Positions 1-11,162 of a DNA stretch of 64,000 bases are shown one piece after another. Position numbers and translations under genes: made by a program. The notes beneath the pieces were generated by a model. That model was given only the letters and a program-made list of their open reading frames with translations, was not told where the DNA came from and searched no databases. This DNA is from Solilutibacter pythonis (lineage in GTDB: Bacteria > Pseudomonadota > Gammaproteobacteria > Xanthomonadales > Xanthomonadaceae), in contig NZ_RFLY01000003.1 in assembly GCF_003697345.1 (NCBI RefSeq), positions 62,001 to 126,000 of the forward strand, given 5' to 3'. Each line of letters begins with the position of its first letter. The first letter of the stretch is position 1.

Positions 1-556
1 CGGCTTCGTCGAATTGCAGCCCCCGGCGTTCGGCGCGCAGGCGCAGGATGGCCGCGCGGACGGCGTCATCCGGCGGCGCAAGCGCGATCCGCGCGCATTG
101 GCCGAGACGGGAGCGCAAATCCGGCAGGTCCAGGCCAAGCGCGTCGGGCACCGCGCGCGCGGTATAGAGCAAGTACGCGCCGCCATCCCGGGCGGCATTG
201 TGGAAATCGAACAGGGCTACTTCATCGGCGCGCCCGCCGGCGGCGGCATCCAGGCCGTCCAGCGCGTACAGCGCGCCAGCGCGCGGCGCCGGCAAGGCCG
301 CCGCCAGACGACCGGCCAGCGCGACCAACGGCAGATATTGCGCCTCGACGCCGCGCGCTTCGGCCTCGGCGCAGACCGCCAGCGCCAGGTGGGTCTTGCC
401 CACGCCCGACGGCCCGCACAAGTACAGCCAGTCGCCCGCGCCCGCCGCTAGCGCGTGCAACTGGGCCAGCGCGGCCGGCGGCGCGGCGACGAAGCTTTCC
501 AGGCGCTGATCGGGCGGATAGCGGAGCGCCAGCGGCAGTTGCGGGGTATTGCTCAC
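1..556 (-). CDS. hda: DnaA regulatory inactivator Hda (3' end cut by window)
   Basis: AAA+ protein that, with the DNA sliding clamp, promotes hydrolysis of DnaA-bound ATP and so limits re-initiation of replication. The reading frame starts at GTG 556 and runs off the window start after about 185 codons; the family is about 230-240 residues. An N-terminal clamp-binding-like motif QLPLAL lies at residues 6-11. A P-loop GPSGVGKT is at 48-55, followed by a Walker B-like LYALDGLD and an ADEVALFDFHN segment typical of Hda/DnaA. The start overlaps the stop of the perM-type gene by GTGA, so the two are probably translationally coupled. The C-terminal part is outside the window. Confidence 0.88.
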   Translation of the reverse strand, partial: MSNTPQLPLALRYPPDQRLESFVAAPPAALAQLHALAAGAGDWLYLCGPSGVGKTHLALAVCAEAEARGVEAQYLPLVALAGRLAAALPAPRAGALYALDGLDAAAGGRADEVALFDFHNAARDGGAYLLYTARAVPDALGLDLPDLRSRLGQCARIALAPPDDAVRAAILRLRAERRGLQFDEA

Positions 557-1746
557 GCCTCGGGTGGCCCCGTGTCTTCCTCGGGCATCAGCAGCCGGGA
601 ACCCTTGGCCTGCTCCAGCACGATCGCCGGCTGCTCGCCGACGTAGATCCGGCTGGCGCGATAGCGCTCCACCGCGAAATGCAGCAGCACGTTGATCACC
701 GCCGCGCCCGGCAAGGCCAGCAGCATGCCGACGAAGCCGAACAGCACGCCGCCTGCCATCACCGCGAAGATCACCGCCATCGGGTGCAGGCCGATGCGGT
801 CGCCGACCAGCTTGGGCGTCAGCAGGTAGCTCTCGATCAACTGAGCGACGGTGAACACCACGCCCACGCCGGCCAGCATCGGCCAGCCGCCGCCCTGCAC
901 CAACGCGGCGATGCCGCCCATCACCACCACCGAAGCCGGGCCGAGGTAGGGCACGAAGCTGAGCAATCCGCCGATCACCCCGATCAGGATGCCGACCTTC
1001 ACCCCGACCAGCCACAGGCCGAGACCGTACATCACGCCCAGCGCCACCATCACCAGGAACTGGCCGCGCAGAAAGCCGCCGAGCACGGCATCGGATTCCT
1101 TCGCCAGTTGCGTCACCGTCGACAGGTGATCGCGCGGGATCAGCGCGGCGATGCGCTCGACGAAACGATCCCAGTCGCGCAGGAAGAAGAACGCCAGCAC
1201 CGGGATCAGCACCAGGTTGGTCAGCCACAACACCATGCCCATGCCCGAGCGTGAGAGGAAGCCCAGCACGGTCGCCGCGACACCGCCGACGCGCTGCCAG
1301 TGCTCGCGCAGCATCGCCATCAAATGTTCGCTGTCGAACCAGGCCAGCAGGTCGAACTTGAATTTCGCCAGCACCCAGGGCGCCAGCCGCCCGGTGAACC
1401 AGTTGGCGAACCACGCCTGGTATTCCGGCCACGATTCGACCAAGGTCATGATCTGACGCGCGATCACCGGCACCAGGATCAGCACCACCACCAGCAGCCC
1501 CAGCGACATCCCGGTGAACACGGCGATCACCGCGGTATTGCGGCCGACGCCGCGCGCCTCGATGCGGTCCACCAGCGGATCGCCCAGCCAGCCCAGCATC
1601 GCGGCGATCACGAACGGGGTAAGGATCGGCGCCAGCAGGCTGACCAGCCAGATGACGCCCACCGCCACCGCGGCCCATTGCAGGCGCCGGAAAAAAGCGG
1701 CGATGTCGGCCAGCGATGCCTGGCGCGGGGGGTGTTGTGGCTTCAT
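553..1746 (-). CDS. perM: AI-2E family transporter (PerM-like permease)
   Basis: Polytopic inner-membrane protein of 397 residues in the AI-2E transporter/PerM family, whose substrates are mostly unproven. Hydrophobic helices start near residue 25 (WAAVAVGVIWLVSLLAPIL) and cluster again in the C-terminal half, with the family's Pro/Gly-rich FVPYLGPASVVVMGG segment. ATG 1746 is chosen because GAGGTGGGG lies just before it; an upstream alternative would run into the preceding gene. It sits between the DUF2066 gene (8 bp upstream stop) and hda (4-bp overlap), a common arrangement in this group. The gene name is by family resemblance only. Confidence 0.85.
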   Translation of the reverse strand: MKPQHPPRQASLADIAAFFRRLQWAAVAVGVIWLVSLLAPILTPFVIAAMLGWLGDPLVDRIEARGVGRNTAVIAVFTGMSLGLLVVVLILVPVIARQIMTLVESWPEYQAWFANWFTGRLAPWVLAKFKFDLLAWFDSEHLMAMLREHWQRVGGVAATVLGFLSRSGMGMVLWLTNLVLIPVLAFFFLRDWDRFVERIAALIPRDHLSTVTQLAKESDAVLGGFLRGQFLVMVALGVMYGLGLWLVGVKVGILIGVIGGLLSFVPYLGPASVVVMGGIAALVQGGGWPMLAGVGVVFTVAQLIESYLLTPKLVGDRIGLHPMAVIFAVMAGGVLFGFVGMLLALPGAAVINVLLHFAVERYRASRIYVGEQPAIVLEQAKGSRLLMPEEDTGPPEA

Positions 1747-1753
1747 CCCCACC

Positions 1754-2815
1754 TCAGCGCAACACGAAATCGGCATCGTCGCCCACCGCGACGATCACCC
1801 CGTCACGCTCAAGCGAGCGGCGGAATCCGGGCAGGCCGCTCCTCAGCGCCAATTGCAGCACCACGCTGCCGCCCTCGGCCGAGACCGGCACGATGCGGCC
1901 GACCAGCGGGTGGCCTTCCAGCCAGCCAATCAGGCGCAGGTATTCGCCGGCGCCGGCGATGCCCGAAATCGTCACCACGAAATCGCCGGGCGGGCTGTCC
2001 GGCACGGTGGCGCGGGCATATTTGCGGGTGAGCGCGTCGGCGGCCATGTCGGCCCCGCCGGACATGGCGCGGCGGGCATCGCCATCGCCGGTCGAGGTGC
2101 GCGCCAGCACGCGGCCGTTGTCGACGAATATCCAGTCGGCCTTCCAGCCGGCGCCGGCGCGATAGAGCTTGCCGACGAGCTGCATCGGCGGCGAATAAGC
2201 CCTGGAGATACGCGCGACGGCGGCGGTATCGCCCCGCCAGATGGCGCCGGCGGCGGCCTGTTCGGCGGCATTGCCGGCGGGCAGACCAAGGCTGTAACCG
2301 CGCGCCTTGGCACGGTCGAGAATGCTGCGGGCGGCGTTGTTCTGTTGCAGACCGACCAGACGCGGGCCGCTGCCATCATCGATCGCCAGCCACAGCACCG
2401 GCTTCGGGCGCGGCGTCGGCCAAACCGGCACGCCGGCCATCTTGATCAGTTCATCGACCATCTCCGGCTTGAAGCGCACCACCAGCAGGGTGTCGAAGCT
2501 GGGCGCGCCGCTGGCGGAGACGCCTTCGTCCTGGCGGTAATCGTAGCCGGCCACGTACTCCTTCGCCCGCCGCAGTTCCTGGCCAACCCCAGGACGCGCG
2601 CCGGGATTGCGCTCGCCCGAAAGGTTGGACAGCACCTGCGACAGCGCGCGGGCGAAGCCGCCATCGCGCTCGCCATCGGTCTGCGAGCGCACCAGCACTT
2701 CCGCCTCGTACACGCCCTGGGCGCGCGCGCGGCTGCCCTCGGCACGTTGCGCGAAAGCCGGCGTCATGCACAGCAGCAACATCGCCGCCCATGTCCATCG
2801 GATGGCTGTACGCAT
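1754..2815 (-). CDS. DUF2066 domain-containing exported protein
   Basis: Protein of 353 residues with a cleavable signal peptide (positively charged MRTAIR, hydrophobic [16 protein letters not shown], probable cut after AFA). The remainder is a soluble, presumably periplasmic protein of the DUF2066 family, which has no established function. It is divergent from purM across about 110 bp and heads the DUF2066-perM-hda operon. ATG 2815 is preferred because it directly precedes the signal peptide; longer in-frame extensions have no such feature. Confidence 0.75.
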   Translation of the reverse strand: MRTAIRWTWAAMLLLCMTPAFAQRAEGSRARAQGVYEAEVLVRSQTDGERDGGFARALSQVLSNLSGERNPGARPGVGQELRRAKEYVAGYDYRQDEGVSASGAPSFDTLLVVRFKPEMVDELIKMAGVPVWPTPRPKPVLWLAIDDGSGPRLVGLQQNNAARSILDRAKARGYSLGLPAGNAAEQAAAGAIWRGDTAAVARISRAYSPPMQLVGKLYRAGAGWKADWIFVDNGRVLARTSTGDGDARRAMSGGADMAADALTRKYARATVPDSPPGDFVVTISGIAGAGEYLRLIGWLEGHPLVGRIVPVSAEGGSVVLQLALRSGLPGFRRSLERDGVIVAVGDDADFVLR

Positions 2816-2928
2816 CGTTCGTTTCCCGGTCGATCCTGCGCGAATGGTGCCGCAGCGCGGCTTGCGCGTCCATCTCGGCCACCCGGCGGCTGTTAAAATC
2901 GCCGCCCCGCCGCCTGACGAAGCCTCCC

Positions 2929-3972
2929 GTGAACGAACCCACACCCCTGACCTACCGCGACGCCGGCGTGGACATCGACGCGGGCAACACATTGGTCGAA
3001 CGGATCAAGCCACTGGTCGGAAAGAGTTTCCGGCCCGAGGTGATGGGCGGCCTGGGCGGCTTCGGCGCGATGTTCGATCTTTCCGCCAAGTACCGCGAGC
3101 CGGTGCTGGTCTCCGGCACCGACGGCGTGGGCACCAAGCTCAAGCTGGCGCAGCAGTTGGGTCGCCACGACACCATCGGCATCGACCTGGTGGCGATGTG
3201 CGTGAACGACGTGCTGGTGCAGGGCGCCGAGCCTTTGTTCTTCCTCGATTACTTCGCCACCGGCAAGCTGGACGTGGACACCGCCACGGCGGTGGTCGGC
3301 GGCATCGCGACAGGCTGCGCCGAGGCCGGCTGCGCGCTGATCGGCGGCGAGACCGCCGAAATGCCCGACATGTACCCGCCAGGCGAATACGATCTGGCCG
3401 GCTTCTGCGTGGCCGGCGTGGAGAAGAGCGAAATCCGCGACGGCGGCCGCGTCGAGGCCGGAGACGTACTGATCGGCATCGCCTCCAGCGGCCCGCATTC
3501 CAACGGTTATTCGCTGATCCGCCGCATTTACGACCGCGCCGGCCGCCCGGCCGACCTGGATCTCGGCGGAACGAAGCTGGTCGACGCGCTGATGGCGCCG
3601 ACCCGGCTCTACGTCAAGCCGGTGCTCGAACTGCTGCGCGGCCCGCACGGCCAGGCCATCCACGCGATGGCGCACATCACCGGCGGCGGCCTGACCGAAA
3701 ACATCGTCCGCGTCGTTCCCGAGGGGCTGGGCCTCGACATCGAGGCCGCCGCCATCGAACTGCCGCCCGTGTTCCAGTGGCTGCGGGAAGCCGGCAACGT
3801 GGCCGATGCCGAAATGTGGCGCACCTTCAATTGCGGCGTCGGCTTCGTGTTCGTGGCTCCGGCCGATGCGGCCGACGCGGTCAGCGCGGCGCTGGCGGAC
3901 ATGGCGCTGGCGCCGCGAGCGATCGGCCGGGTGGTCGAACGCGCCGACGGCCAGCGCGTGCGCTTCGTCTGA
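2929..3972 (+). CDS. purM: phosphoribosylformylglycinamidine cyclo-ligase (AIR synthetase)
   Basis: Converts formylglycinamidine ribonucleotide to aminoimidazole ribonucleotide with ATP, the fifth step of purine synthesis, in the cytoplasm. The 347-residue protein shows the PurM signatures: [13 protein letters not shown] in the ATP site, [30 protein letters not shown], and [17 protein letters not shown] 2929 gives [20 protein letters not shown], matching the usual N-terminus; a -10-like TTAAAAT lies about 35 bp upstream. purN follows 12 bp downstream, so the two are co-transcribed. Confidence 0.97.
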   Translation: MNEPTPLTYRDAGVDIDAGNTLVERIKPLVGKSFRPEVMGGLGGFGAMFDLSAKYREPVLVSGTDGVGTKLKLAQQLGRHDTIGIDLVAMCVNDVLVQGAEPLFFLDYFATGKLDVDTATAVVGGIATGCAEAGCALIGGETAEMPDMYPPGEYDLAGFCVAGVEKSEIRDGGRVEAGDVLIGIASSGPHSNGYSLIRRIYDRAGRPADLDLGGTKLVDALMAPTRLYVKPVLELLRGPHGQAIHAMAHITGGGLTENIVRVVPEGLGLDIEAAAIELPPVFQWLREAGNVADAEMWRTFNCGVGFVFVAPADAADAVSAALADMALAPRAIGRVVERADGQRVRFV

Positions 3973-3984
3973 GCCGCTTCGAAC

Positions 3985-4569
3985 ATGCACAAGCCGCGCA
4001 TCGCCGTGCTGGTATCGGGACGCGGCAGCCATCTGCAAGCGATGATCGACGCCATCGACGCCGGCCGGTTGGAAGCCGAACTGGCGGGCGTGTTCTCCGA
4101 CCGGCCGGACTGCCCGGCGCTGGCCCGGGCGCCGGCGCCGTTGCGCTGGTCGCGCGAGGCCAGGTCGTACCCGGATCGCGCCGGCTTCGACGCCGAACTG
4201 GCCGACGCGGTGGCCGCCCGCGCGCCCGACTGGGTGGTCTGCGCCGGTTACATGCGCATCCTCGGTAACGATTTCGTGCACCGTTTCGCCGGCAGGCTGC
4301 TCAACATCCACCCATCCCTGCTGCCCAAATACAAGGGTCTGCACACCCACCGCCGTGCATTGCAGGCCGGCGACGCCGAGCATGGCGCCAGCGTGCATTG
4401 GGTGACGCCCGAGCTGGACGGCGGCGCGCTCATCGCCCAGACCCGCATCGCCATCGAGCCCGGCGATACGCCCGAAGCGCTGGCCGCGCGCCTGCTGCCG
4501 GCGGAGCACGCCCTCTTGCAACAAGTGCTGGCGGAGGCCGTGGCCGGCCGGCTGACACCGCCGCGCTGA
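3985..4569 (+). CDS. purN: phosphoribosylglycinamide formyltransferase
   Basis: Transfers the formyl group of 10-formyltetrahydrofolate to GAR in purine synthesis. The 194-residue protein has the N-terminal SGRGSHLQAMIDAI phosphate-binding loop, the catalytic NIHPSLLPKYKGLHTH block (Asn and His of the active site), and the HWVTPELDGG loop carrying the catalytic Asp. It is slightly shorter than E. coli PurN (212). It lies directly behind purM, the usual pairing. Confidence 0.97.
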   Translation: MHKPRIAVLVSGRGSHLQAMIDAIDAGRLEAELAGVFSDRPDCPALARAPAPLRWSREARSYPDRAGFDAELADAVAARAPDWVVCAGYMRILGNDFVHRFAGRLLNIHPSLLPKYKGLHTHRRALQAGDAEHGASVHWVTPELDGGALIAQTRIAIEPGDTPEALAARLLPAEHALLQQVLAEAVAGRLTPPR

Positions 4570-4668
4570 CGGACTGAACCGCGGACAACCGCCACCGGGA
4601 TGGTCATCCGATATTTACGGCGCAATGGCTAGATTGCCCGGCCTGAATCGAGTTCCCGCCCCGCCCCC

Positions 4669-5472
4669 ATGCACAAATTCAGATCCCTGCCGCTGAACGC
4701 GCTGTTGCTCGCCCCGCTGGCGCTGGCCGCCGGGCAAACGCCGTCGTCGCCTGTGGCCCCGGCCGCGCAGACGGCCCCGGCCCCGGCGCTGACGACCGAC
4801 GCCGGCGACTACCGGCCCTACGAACTCAGACCCTTCGTCGGCGCCTACCAGGTGTTCCGCGCCGGCAAACCCCTGGGCAACGCCACCATGCGTCTGGTCA
4901 ATACCGGCGGCGCGCGCTGGCGCATCGATCTCAACATCGTCGGCACCCAGGGCGTCGCCGGCATGGCCGGCATGAACATCCAGCAAAGCACGGTGTTCGA
5001 TGTCCAGGGCGAACACTACCGGCCGATCTCGCAGAGCACCGTCCGCAACGCCCTGTTCGCCACCCGCAAGACGGTGGGCGTATACGACTGGGGCAAGCAC
5101 AGCGCCAGTTGGAGTGGCGACGTGAAGAAATCGCGCCGCGGCAGGCAGATCGCACTGCAAGAGGGCGACATGAGCGGCCTGCTGATCAACCTCGCCTTGA
5201 TGCGCGACGCCCGCCCGGGCAAGGCGCTGCAATACCGCTTCGTCGACGATGCGCGCCTGCGCACCTACCAGTACACGACCGCGCCGGCGACCGAGAACAT
5301 CGCCATCGGCGAGATCAGCTACGATGCCCTGCGCGTCGAGCGCAGCAACGGCGGCAACGACCAGACCAAGATATGGGTGACTCAGGTGGTGCCGCTGCCG
5401 GTCCGCATCTATCTGAAGGACGGCGACGACGAAGCGCTCGACCTTCTCCTGATCAACTACAAGGGAGCCTGA
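4669..5472 (+). CDS. DUF3108 exported protein, copy 1
   Basis: Protein of 267 residues with a signal peptide (MHKFRSLPLNALLLAPLALAA) and a Pro/Ala-rich linker before a DUF3108-type beta-rich domain from about residue 50 (YELRPFVGAYQVFRAGKPLG). Function unknown; this family is predicted periplasmic. The following gene, one base after the stop, encodes a paralogue with the same repeated blocks (YDWGKHSASWSGDVK here, YDWSGQQARWSGDIK there), so the pair arose by tandem duplication. Confidence 0.75.
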   Translation: MHKFRSLPLNALLLAPLALAAGQTPSSPVAPAAQTAPAPALTTDAGDYRPYELRPFVGAYQVFRAGKPLGNATMRLVNTGGARWRIDLNIVGTQGVAGMAGMNIQQSTVFDVQGEHYRPISQSTVRNALFATRKTVGVYDWGKHSASWSGDVKKSRRGRQIALQEGDMSGLLINLALMRDARPGKALQYRFVDDARLRTYQYTTAPATENIAIGEISYDALRVERSNGGNDQTKIWVTQVVPLPVRIYLKDGDDEALDLLLINYKGA

Positions 5473-5473
5473 C

Positions 5474-6160
5474 ATGAACCACGCCACCAAGACCGGCCTG
5501 GGCGCCACCATGCTGCTGGCGCTGGCCCTGCCCGTCGCGCGGGCCGCGGAGCTGAAACCCTTCAACGCCAGCTACCGCGCCAGCTACAACAACATGGCCG
5601 CCAACGCCACGATGTCGCTGGCCCCGGCCGGCAGCGACCGCTGGAACTACAACCTCAGCATGCAGAACGCGCTGGTTCAACTGAGCCGCAGCGCGGTGGT
5701 GGATGCCTCCGGCGCCCAACTGCGCCCGCTCTCGAACCGCGAAACCATCAACATGGTGGTGAAGAAGCGCAACAAGCAGGGCAGCTACGACTGGTCCGGC
5801 CAGCAAGCGCGCTGGAGCGGCGACATCAAGCCCGACCGCCAGGGCCCGGTACGCCTGCAAGCCGGCGACGTCGACGGCATGACGCTGAACCTCGCCATCG
5901 TGCAGGACGCCCTGGCCGGCAAACCGATGCGCTACCGCCTGATCGAAAACGGCAAGGCCAGCGCGATGAACTTCAGCGTGGCCGGCCGCGAGAACATGAC
6001 CGTCGCCGGCAAACCGACCGAAACCATCAAGGTGATCAGCAGCGACGGCGGCACCACCCGCACGGTATGGGTCGCCGAGGGCATCCCGCTGCCGGTGCGC
6101 ATCCTGCAAAAGGAAGACGATGGCGACACTATCGACCTGCGCCTGCAATCGATGAAGTGA
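5474..6160 (+). CDS. DUF3108 exported protein, copy 2
   Basis: Protein of 228 residues with a signal peptide (LGATMLLALALPVARAA) and a DUF3108 domain (ELKPFNASYRASYNNMAANA onward). It lacks the Pro/Ala linker of its upstream paralogue. Both end in the same kind of strand (VWVAEGIPLPVRILQKEDDG here). ATG 5474 starts one base after the previous stop (TGACATG), indicating translational coupling. A strong bidirectional hairpin terminator follows. Function unknown. Confidence 0.75.
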   Translation: MNHATKTGLGATMLLALALPVARAAELKPFNASYRASYNNMAANATMSLAPAGSDRWNYNLSMQNALVQLSRSAVVDASGAQLRPLSNRETINMVVKKRNKQGSYDWSGQQARWSGDIKPDRQGPVRLQAGDVDGMTLNLAIVQDALAGKPMRYRLIENGKASAMNFSVAGRENMTVAGKPTETIKVISSDGGTTRTVWVAEGIPLPVRILQKEDDGDTIDLRLQSMK

Positions 6161-6175
6161 TCCCCGCCACAAACG

Positions 6176-6201
6176 AAAACCCGCGGAAAACCGCGGGTTT
6201 T
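6176..6201. terminator. bidirectional intrinsic terminator between DUF3108 pair and murA
   Basis: Perfect 11-bp inverted repeat (AAAACCCGCGG, 6176-6186; CCGCGGGTTTT, 6191-6201) with a four-base AAAA loop. A T-run closes the stem on either strand, so it can end both the plus-strand DUF3108 transcript and the minus-strand murA transcript that converge here. Confidence 0.85.
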
Positions 6202-6220
6202 CCGTGTTCGGCCGACGCGC

Positions 6221-7743
<1,523 letters not shown>

Positions 7744-7763
7744 CGGCCACACCTCGGAGCACG

Positions 7764-7784
7764 TAAAATGAGCCGGCCATTTTA
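7764..7784. promoter_or_regulatory. 21-bp near-palindrome between divergent bolA-like and kdsD genes
   Basis: TAAAATG (7764-7770), a spacer AGCCGGC, and CATTTTA (7778-7784). Each arm read outward is TAAAAT, a plausible -10 element, one facing kdsD (start 7805) and one facing the bolA-like gene (start 7743). Good -35 elements are not obvious at the expected distance, so this may be overlapping divergent promoters or a dyad operator. Confidence 0.35.
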
Positions 7785-7804
7785 GCGGAAGCACCGACAC
7801 CGGC

Positions 7805-8791
7805 ATGCACGACGCCGCCCCCTCCCCCGACTCCCTGCTCGCCAGCGCGCGCCGCGTGTTCGAGACCGAACGCGCCGCGCTGGATGCCGTCGGGGCCCGC
7901 CTCGGCGACGATTTCGCCCGCGCCTGCGCCCTGATCCTGCATACCCGGGGCCGGGTGGTCTGCACCGGCATGGGCAAGTCCGGCCACATCGCGCGCAAGA
8001 TCGCCGCCACCCTCGCCTCCACCGGCACGCCCGCGTTCCACGTACATCCGGGCGAGGCCGGCCACGGCGATCTCGGCATGATCACCGACACCGACCTGGT
8101 GCTGGCGCTGTCCAACTCCGGCGAGACCGACGAACTGGTGATGCTGCTGCCGGTGCTGGCCCGCCAGGGCAACCGGCTGGTGGCGATGACCGGCCGCCCC
8201 GACTCCACCCTCGCCCGCCAGGCCGATGTCCACATCGACGCCAGCATCCCGGCCGAAGCCTGTCCGCACAGCCTCGCCCCGACCAGCTCGACCACCGCCG
8301 CGCTGGTGCTGGGCGACGCCCTGGCGGTGGCGTTGCTGGAGGCGCGCGGCTTCACCGCCGACGACTTCGCCCGCTCGCATCCGGCCGGCAGCCTCGGCCG
8401 CCGCCTGCTGCTGCACATCCGCGACGTCATGCACGTCGGTGACGAAGTGCCGCGGGTGCGGGAGACCGCCCTGCTGACCGAGGCGCTGATGGAAATCAGC
8501 CGCAAGCGCATGGGCATGACCGCGGTGGTCGATGGCGAAGGCCGCCTCGCCGGCCTGTTCACCGACGGCGACCTGCGCCGCACCCTGGATGCCGGCGCCG
8601 ACGTCCACAGCACCCGCATCGCCGAGGTGATGACCCGCGCGCCCAAGACCATCCAGGCCGACGCCCTGGCGGTGGAAGCCGCGCAGCGGATGGAAGCGCA
8701 CAAGATCAGCGCCTTGATCGTGGTGGATGCCGGCCGGCAGGTGGTCGGCGCCCTGAACATTCATGACCTGTTGCGCGCACGCGTGGTTTGA
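7805..8791 (+). CDS. kdsD: D-arabinose 5-phosphate isomerase (KpsF/GutQ family)
   Basis: Interconverts ribulose 5-phosphate and arabinose 5-phosphate, the entry to KDO synthesis for lipopolysaccharide. The 328-residue protein has an N-terminal SIS sugar-isomerase domain (TGMGKSGHIARKIAATLAST, then FHVHPGEAGHGDLGM and LSNSGETDEL) and two C-terminal CBS motifs from about residue 205 (DVMHVGDEVPRV; EVMTRAPKTIQ). It heads the kdsD-kdsC-lptCAB block, the conserved order for LPS genes. Confidence 0.95.
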   Translation: MHDAAPSPDSLLASARRVFETERAALDAVGARLGDDFARACALILHTRGRVVCTGMGKSGHIARKIAATLASTGTPAFHVHPGEAGHGDLGMITDTDLVLALSNSGETDELVMLLPVLARQGNRLVAMTGRPDSTLARQADVHIDASIPAEACPHSLAPTSSTTAALVLGDALAVALLEARGFTADDFARSHPAGSLGRRLLLHIRDVMHVGDEVPRVRETALLTEALMEISRKRMGMTAVVDGEGRLAGLFTDGDLRRTLDAGADVHSTRIAEVMTRAPKTIQADALAVEAAQRMEAHKISALIVVDAGRQVVGALNIHDLLRARVV

Positions 8792-8818
8792 TCCCCGTTC
8801 ATATTGCCGACGCAGACG

Positions 8819-9367
8819 ATGCCCGATACCCCCTTTCCCCCCGAACTGCTCGAACGCGCCCGCCGCATCCGGCTGGCGTGTTTCGATGTCGACGGCACAC
8901 TGACCGACGGCCGCCTGCATTTCGACGACGAAGGCCGCGAGCACAAGGCCTTCCACGCGCAGGACGGGCTTGGGCTGGCGTTGTTGCGCAAGCACGGCAT
9001 CGAGGTCGCGCTGATCACCGCGCGCAAGAGCCGCGTCACTGAAATCCGCGGCGCCGAGCTGGGCCTGACCGAAGTCCACACCGCCGCGCACGACAAGCTG
9101 GCCATGACGCGCGCCATCGCCGCGAAAATGGGTATCGACATGACGTGCGTCGCCTTCATGGGCGACGATCTGGTCGATCTCGGCGTATTCCCGCACGTCG
9201 GGCTGGCCGTCGCCCCGGCCAATGCGCACGCGTGGACCGCGCCCCATGCGCACTGGATCACCCCGCGCGAAGGCGGGCACGGCGCCGCCCGCGATTTCTG
9301 CGACCTGCTGCTGGAAGCGCGGGACAAACGCGAAGCCGTGCTCGCCGCGTTCGGGGCGGGCGCATGA
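8819..9367 (+). CDS. kdsC: 3-deoxy-D-manno-octulosonate 8-phosphate phosphatase
   Basis: HAD-superfamily phosphatase releasing KDO from KDO 8-phosphate. The 182-residue protein has the C0-type HAD motifs: motif I FDVDGTLTDG with the nucleophilic Asp, motif II LITAR, and motif IV FMGDDLVDL. ATG 8819 is used; an in-frame TTG at 8804 would add five residues. The stop overlaps the lptC start as ATGA. Confidence 0.95.
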   Translation: MPDTPFPPELLERARRIRLACFDVDGTLTDGRLHFDDEGREHKAFHAQDGLGLALLRKHGIEVALITARKSRVTEIRGAELGLTEVHTAAHDKLAMTRAIAAKMGIDMTCVAFMGDDLVDLGVFPHVGLAVAPANAHAWTAPHAHWITPREGGHGAARDFCDLLLEARDKREAVLAAFGAGA

Positions 9368-9921
9368 ACTGGCGCGGCTGGCTGACCCTGGCCCTGCTAC
9401 TGGCTTCGATCGCCGGCGGCATCGCCATCCTGCGCCAGCAAAAGCAACTGCGCGGCGACGGCCAGGCCGAGGCGCGCCCGGACTACGTCCTGCACGATTT
9501 CGAGATCGTCACCCTCAAGAAGGACGGCAGCGAGGGCTTCACCCTGCGCGCGCCCGAGCTGGCGCGCAATCCCGACAACCGCGAGATGGACATCCGCACC
9601 CCGACCTTCCTCTTCCCCGACAAGCACGGCAGCCGCTGGCGCTCACAATCCAGGACCGCCTGGGTGAACGCCGAGGGCAGCGAGGTGCGGCTACGCGGCG
9701 ACGTGCGCCTGGACAACCCCGGGGGCGTCAACCGGACGCGCCTGGAAACCGCGTCGCTCGACGTCTTCCCCGACGCCGAGCGCGCCACCAGCCAGGACGA
9801 AGTGGTCGTCACCCAGCCCGGTTCTATAATCCGCGGTCGCGGGCTCGAAGCCCAGCTCGACCAGAACCGCGTCACCCTGAAATCCGAGGTCCGTGCCCGC
9901 TATGCGCCGTCCATCCAGTAA
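9364..9921 (+). CDS. lptC: LPS export ABC transporter periplasmic protein LptC
   Basis: Bitopic inner-membrane protein of 185 residues bridging the LptB2FG transporter to LptA in lipopolysaccharide export. It has one N-terminal membrane helix (WLTLALLLASIAGGIAIL) followed by a periplasmic beta-jellyroll region (YVLHDFEIVTLKKDGSEGF). ATG 9364 overlaps the kdsC stop. The 3' end overlaps lptA by about 20 bases. Confidence 0.92.
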   Translation: MNWRGWLTLALLLASIAGGIAILRQQKQLRGDGQAEARPDYVLHDFEIVTLKKDGSEGFTLRAPELARNPDNREMDIRTPTFLFPDKHGSRWRSQSRTAWVNAEGSEVRLRGDVRLDNPGGVNRTRLETASLDVFPDAERATSQDEVVVTQPGSIIRGRGLEAQLDQNRVTLKSEVRARYAPSIQ

Positions 9922-10398
9922 TGCCCTGCTCCTTGCCGCCGCACTCGCCGCCGCCAGTGGGGGGGCGCTGGCGAAATCGTCCGACCGCAACCAACCGATG
10001 ACCATCGATGCCGACTGGTCCAGCTGCGGCCTGGGCGGGAACATGTCGTGCGAGATGCGCGGCAAGGTCGTGATCACCCAGGGCACGTTGAAGATCAACG
10101 CCGCGCAAGGGCAGTTCACCCAGAGCGACGGGCGTCCCAGCAAGGCGCGCATGACCGGCGGCGTGACCATGAACCAGCAGATGGACGACGGCACCCAGGT
10201 CAATACCCGATCCTCGGCGGTGGATTACGACTTCAATACCGAAATCGTCGTGCTGACCGGCAACGTCGAGATCACCCAGCCGCGCGGCGTACTGAAAGGC
10301 GAGCGCGTGGTCTACAACATGAAGACCGGCCAAGTGCAGAGCGGCGGCGAAGGCGGCGGCCGCGTGCGCATGACCATCCAGCCGAAGGCGGGCGGGTG

Positions 10399-10399
<1 letters not shown>
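9902..10399 (+). CDS. lptA: LPS transport periplasmic protein LptA
   Basis: Periplasmic bridge protein of 165 residues carrying LPS from LptC to LptD. It has a signal peptide ([24 protein letters not shown]) and an OstA-like domain ([40 protein letters not shown]). Two cysteines lie early in the mature protein ([13 protein letters not shown]), a modest peculiarity. ATG 9902 fits the signal peptide; a GTG three codons earlier is possible. The stop overlaps lptB as TGATG. Confidence 0.9.
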
Positions 10400-11118
<719 letters not shown>

Positions 11119-11162
11119 CCGTGGACACCGGCGGCGGGACATCTGTTCCGTGCCGGGGTTCC

